DNA from: Coprobacillus cateniformis
GTDB taxonomy: Bacteria > Bacillota_I > Bacilli_A > Erysipelotrichales > Coprobacillaceae
NCBI RefSeq assembly: GCF_009767585.1
Contig: NZ_WSNW01000001.1
Span: 1,518,090-1,582,089, forward strand
DNA length: 64,000 bases
Reading direction: 5' to 3'
Positions 60,847 to 64,000 of the stretch are shown in pieces (within the stretch, counting starts at the first letter, position 1; every line of letters begins with the position of its first letter). Below the pieces are notes generated by a model that was not told the origin of the DNA, did not search any database, and was given only the letters and a program-made list of their open reading frames with translations. Both the position numbers and the translations under genes were made by a program.

Positions 60847-62031
60847 TTAGCCTCTAAAAAAAATAATTATTGATGACTCATTTATCTCAATTTTTTCTAT
60901 ATATTTATCAATTAAATATTTAATGTTTTCATCCTTCACACTCTTTTCTTCATATACTACCTTACAATTTTTATTTTTTAGAAACTCTATAATTTTATCA
61001 ATAATATACGCTTCATGAAAGGACATAGATTTTTCACATTGTTTTTTATTTGCTTTTGAGCATTTCCACATATAAGTTCGTACACTTTTATCTCTATTCA
61101 AATAAGTCTTTCTTATATAAAAAGCACCACATTCACCACAAATAATTTTTCTTGCTAAAGCTGTTTCATCTTTTCTTTTACGATAACCATTTGTTTTATT
61201 GTCTTTTATTTTTCTTTGAACTTCATCAAATATTGTTTTAGAAATAATTTGTGGATGACTTCCTTCAAGCAAGTATTGATTAAAACAATCATTTACATAT
61301 CTTTTCCCTGTAATTATATCCTTGCAATATGTTTTAGGACCAATAGTTTGTCCTATATACTTTTCATTGGTCAACATATCTCTTATTTTTAAATAAGACC
61401 AACTTGTTTTTCCTGATTTATTTATATATCCTCTATTTTCAAAACTTTTTGCTATTTCATACTCAGACATCCCTTCTAAGTAAAGGCTAAAAGCCTCTTT
61501 AACAATATTAGCTTGATATTCAATTATCTTAATATTATTATTTTTACTACTATATCCATATAAATTCGTCATATATACACTCCCATTTTCAAATCCTCTT
61601 TTATATGCCCATTTAATTGCATCACTCTTAATTTGAGATTCCCATTGATATATGACTGCATATATCTCATAATTAAACATTTTATCTTTAAGATCATAAA
61701 TCATTTTCCCTCCTTCATTTACTACTACATCATTTTCAATTAACAACCTAATAAACTTAATTAACTCTAAACTATCTCTAGAAATTCTTGCTAATGATTT
61801 GCAAAACAATATATCTATTCCATTATTTTCTATAATGTTCTTTAACTTTAAATAATTCTTTCTATTCTTTGTTCTTAATCCACTTCCAACATCATAAAAA
61901 ATTCCAATAACTATATAATCATCATTATTATAAAGCAAATTAATATAATACATTACTTGTGCATCTCCACTTGTTTGTTGTTCTTTGGAATTACTACTTA
62001 TTCTACAATACGCTGCTACTCTCTTCTTCAT
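60847..62031 (-). CDS. Large serine recombinase
   Basis: 394 residues from ATG at 62031 (GAGGTGGTTATT upstream). Resolvase domain with catalytic serine in AAYCRISSNSKEQQ and LFCKSLARISRD; recombinase domain (KWAYKRGFENGSVYMTNLYG, MSEYEIAKSFENRGY, GQTIGPKTYCKD); zinc ribbon CGECGAFYIRK and KCSKANKKQCEKS; short C-terminus without a long coiled coil. It is unrelated in detail to the TndX-like enzyme and lies between the ATPase and the four-gene operon, so it may mobilise part of this island. Confidence 0.9.
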   Translation of the reverse strand: MKKRVAAYCRISSNSKEQQTSGDAQVMYYINLLYNNDDYIVIGIFYDVGSGLRTKNRKNYLKLKNIIENNGIDILFCKSLARISRDSLELIKFIRLLIENDVVVNEGGKMIYDLKDKMFNYEIYAVIYQWESQIKSDAIKWAYKRGFENGSVYMTNLYGYSSKNNNIKIIEYQANIVKEAFSLYLEGMSEYEIAKSFENRGYINKSGKTSWSYLKIRDMLTNEKYIGQTIGPKTYCKDIITGKRYVNDCFNQYLLEGSHPQIISKTIFDEVQRKIKDNKTNGYRKRKDETALARKIICGECGAFYIRKTYLNRDKSVRTYMWKCSKANKKQCEKSMSFHEAYIIDKIIEFLKNKNCKVVYEEKSVKDENIKYLIDKYIEKIEINESSIIIFFRG

Positions 62032-62099
62032 AATAACCACCTCACATTCCAACAAAAAAAGATACAACAAATACTCTTGTTGTATCAAATTATAACACC

Positions 62100-62197
62100 T
62101 ATATAAAAATGACTCGCACAATTGTGAGTCACAAAATTAGATTTATTGGAGCACTGTGCCAGAACGGATGTCCAGAAATCACAGTTATCCCTCCAAT
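62100..62197. other. Structured non-coding segment between ATPase and recombinase genes
   Basis: ATTGGAG (62145-62151) pairs with CTCCAAT (62191-62197) and ACTGTG (62153-62158) with CACAGT (62180-62185), enclosing GGATGTCC; a second hairpin, TGACT-(CG)-CACAA / TTGTGAGTCA, lies at 62110-62131. The segment is richer in GC than its surroundings. It lacks a following T-run on the minus strand, so it may be a recombinase attachment site, an RNA, or an unusual terminator. Confidence 0.45.
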
Positions 62198-62213
62198 TAA
62201 GTAATCACTAATT

Positions 62214-64000
62214 TTATTTGAAAATTTCGCCAATTATTTCATCTGACATTTTCATAATATAATTAGGAACCACATCAAATTTCTTTTCATCTAAAGATGT
62301 CATTTCGTTATTTTCAACATGATAATATTCAGTTAAATAATCCCAAAAGACTTGATTCTCAACTTTTCTCCCTGTAAGATTCACTATCATTCTTAATATT
62401 TGTAATTTACTTATAGACGAGTCAGTACTGTCATATAATTTTTTTAATTCATCCTTATTTTGAATGCGTAAAAGATATGTATCATAATCAAAATCTTTTA
62501 TTCTTTCTTTTATGCAAATCATACCTTTATCTAGTTTGATTTTATTAGCTATTTCTTGCTTTTTACCGCTTATCTTTTCCATAGGTTTTACATCATTGTG
62601 CTCCAGTGAAGACAAAATATTTATTGCCTCAGTTTCACTAGGCTGAGTATATTGTAGGTATTTTCTTAGATTAACAATCCTTAATAATGGATGTAAGCTT
62701 TCTTTTTCAGCGTTTTTCCTCCAGTGTCTTATTGTATAACTTACACTATCCTTAGCAATTTTCTTTTCGACTAAATTCCCACCTGTATTTTTAACAAAAT
62801 AGCATTTATTCTCTACTTTTTTAAACTCATCTTTATAAATGAAATCAACAATTATATCAAAATCATGAGTAAATAACAAAATTGATTTATTTTCAAATAC
62901 TGCATCTTCTTTTGTAAATAAATAATATAAAATAGCAAACTTTTTATTGTTGTCAAATGAAGATACTGGGTCATCCAATATAATTAAATCATAGTCTTTG
63001 CTTGCCTCAAGTGAAAATAACATTAATGAAATAGCGTTTTTCTCACCAAAACTTAGACTCTTTTGTGTTATTAACTCACTAGAATTTAAAGGGTTTAGGA
63101 CAGTTTTAAATTTAGCATCATCACTTTCAACAATATCAATTAAATAAGGTATACCTGATATACTCAAAAAATTATTAATATATTCTTTTTTGCTTTTTAC
63201 TAATAAATTCAATTTATCAGAAAAATCTTTTGTTATTGATTCTAATTCCTTTGATTTAGCCATAATTTTACTTATAGCTTCATTTATATTTTCTACATCC
63301 GCTTTTACTTCATCAGATAATTTTTCAAAGAAGTTTGGATTAAGAATATTACTCTTTAAAAAATCAATCAAAGTATTATTTTCATATTTCTTTTTTACTC
63401 CTGATATATTAATTGACCTTAAATTACACAACTTAGTTAATTCTATATCACACACTGTAATAATCTCATATATTTTTTTCAACTCTTGTTCGCTTAAATC
63501 CTCATTATTGTTAATAACCGAATTCATAATATCTATATTCTCTTCTGTCATATACTTTTCAGTTTTAGATATTACCTCTTTAATTTCGATATTTTGTTTC
63601 AATCCCGTTGCATTTACTGAATTTTTAATACTTTCACTTGTATCAATGAAATCTGTCGGTAAATCATTTAAACAAAAAGGACATTTTTGGTTTTCTTCAA
63701 TAAAATCTTTTCCAGCTTGAAACCATTTTAACCACATATGATTATTATTGCTTTCCAATCTTTCTTTATACTTCATTGCTTGTTCATCCAATAATTCATC
63801 TAAATCAGCAAGTTTTCTAGCTTTAACAAACTTAGAAGTACCTTTCATTATGTATTGAATACCGTTTGCTTTTGTCTTTTTTTTCTCGATAGGTACATTA
63901 ATTTTTAATGCTTCTAATTCTTCAATGATTGTTTTTGTGTTCGTGTTATTTATACTAGCAATCAAGTCCACAAACATAGTATCTATTTTCTTTTTCCCAA
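62214..64000 (-). CDS. AAA_13/SMC-like ATPase, C-terminal part (runs off the window)
   Basis: The frame is open to the window edge (an ATG at 63977 is internal), so the Walker A is not visible. Features: CPFCLNDL, a CxxC suggestive of a zinc hook near residue 100; coiled-coil segments; ABC-type signature QKSLSFGEKNAISLM; Walker B YDLIILDDPVSSFD; H-loop LLFTHDFD. This is the layout of AAA_13 proteins such as RloC/PrrC-like anticodon-nuclease sensors, though no anticodon-nuclease motif is clear in the last 200 residues. Members of this family are common in phage-defence islands. Confidence 0.83.
   Translation of the reverse strand, partial: GKKKIDTMFVDLIASINNTNTKTIIEELEALKINVPIEKKKTKANGIQYIMKGTSKFVKARKLADLDELLDEQAMKYKERLESNNNHMWLKWFQAGKDFIEENQKCPFCLNDLPTDFIDTSESIKNSVNATGLKQNIEIKEVISKTEKYMTEENIDIMNSVINNNEDLSEQELKKIYEIITVCDIELTKLCNLRSINISGVKKKYENNTLIDFLKSNILNPNFFEKLSDEVKADVENINEAISKIMAKSKELESITKDFSDKLNLLVKSKKEYINNFLSISGIPYLIDIVESDDAKFKTVLNPLNSSELITQKSLSFGEKNAISLMLFSLEASKDYDLIILDDPVSSFDNNKKFAILYYLFTKEDAVFENKSILLFTHDFDIIVDFIYKDEFKKVENKCYFVKNTGGNLVEKKIAKDSVSYTIRHWRKNAEKESLHPLLRIVNLRKYLQYTQPSETEAINILSSLEHNDVKPMEKISGKKQEIANKIKLDKGMICIKERIKDFDYDTYLLRIQNKDELKKLYDSTDSSISKLQILRMIVNLTGRKVENQVFWDYLTEYYHVENNEMTSLDEKKFDVVPNYIMKMSDEIIGEIFK

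Noticed and set aside
62145..62197. Possible tRNA gene, because of a 7-base terminal stem
   Set aside because: No anticodon arm, T arm (GTTCGA) or CCA-compatible cloverleaf; about 53 bases is too short.

Overview
This AT-rich window looks like the chromosome of a low-GC gut Firmicute, most likely of the Erysipelotrichia/Coprobacillaceae type. That assignment is inferred from base composition, a LicT/BglP-type PTS operon, a CoA-disulfide reductase with rhodanese and TusA domains, BspA-like surface protein and a Tn916-family element; there is no rRNA or other marker to prove it.

Bases 1-9,960 are chromosome: the tail of a Crp/Fnr regulator, a multidomain CoA-disulfide reductase, an RlmI-like methyltransferase, a small Hsp90-annotated family protein, an IS110-family insertion, a BspA-like leucine-rich-repeat surface protein, and a three-gene redox operon (ferredoxin-nitroreductase, ArsR regulator, flavodoxin-ferredoxin EFR1). 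Bases 10,000-19,310 are a cyclic-di-GMP block of five co-oriented genes: a GGDEF/EAL protein with a broken GGDEF, a GGDEF/EAL protein with a broken EAL, a lone PAS protein, a TPR-GGDEF protein and a PAS-GGDEF protein. Bases 20,634-25,992 are a beta-glucoside-type PTS operon under LicT antitermination (RAT and overlapping terminator are both visible). It carries an Old Yellow Enzyme/dienoyl-CoA-reductase-like flavoenzyme instead of a glycosidase, and its IIBC and IIA parts are separated by a -1 frameshift at an A7 run. Bases 26,040-28,979 hold an ASCH protein, a broken metallo-beta-lactamase-fold gene, a GNAT enzyme and decayed sequence.

Bases 29,246-55,947 are a complete integrative conjugative element. 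Its transfer module is syntenic with Tn916 (orf23/22, orf21 FtsK, oriT, orf20 relaxase, orf19, ArdA, orf17-orf13, regulator orf9, orf7, orf8), but it uses a Tn5397 TndX-like large serine recombinase. The cargo between orf13 and the regulators is an AraC regulator, two heterodimeric ABC exporter-type (siderophore-like) subunits and a DtxR/MntR-like repressor, in place of tet(M); at the other end is a large thioester/VaFE surface adhesin, and near the recombinase a metallophosphoesterase. The element has cut a 202-residue class III fic gene exactly at the catalytic motif; the two halves lie on either side and can be rejoined on paper at a GA dinucleotide.

Bases 56,290-64,000 form a very AT-rich accessory island, all on the minus strand: the fic 5' half, a broken serine recombinase, a four-gene operon (P-loop kinase-like protein, PIN-GNAT-PUA/ASCH fusion, ASCH protein, DUF2971 protein), a second, intact serine recombinase, and the C-terminal part of an AAA_13/SMC-like ATPase that runs off the window. 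The four-gene operon is the best candidate here for an undescribed (probably RNA- or nucleotide-directed, perhaps defensive) system; its function is inferred only from domains and context.
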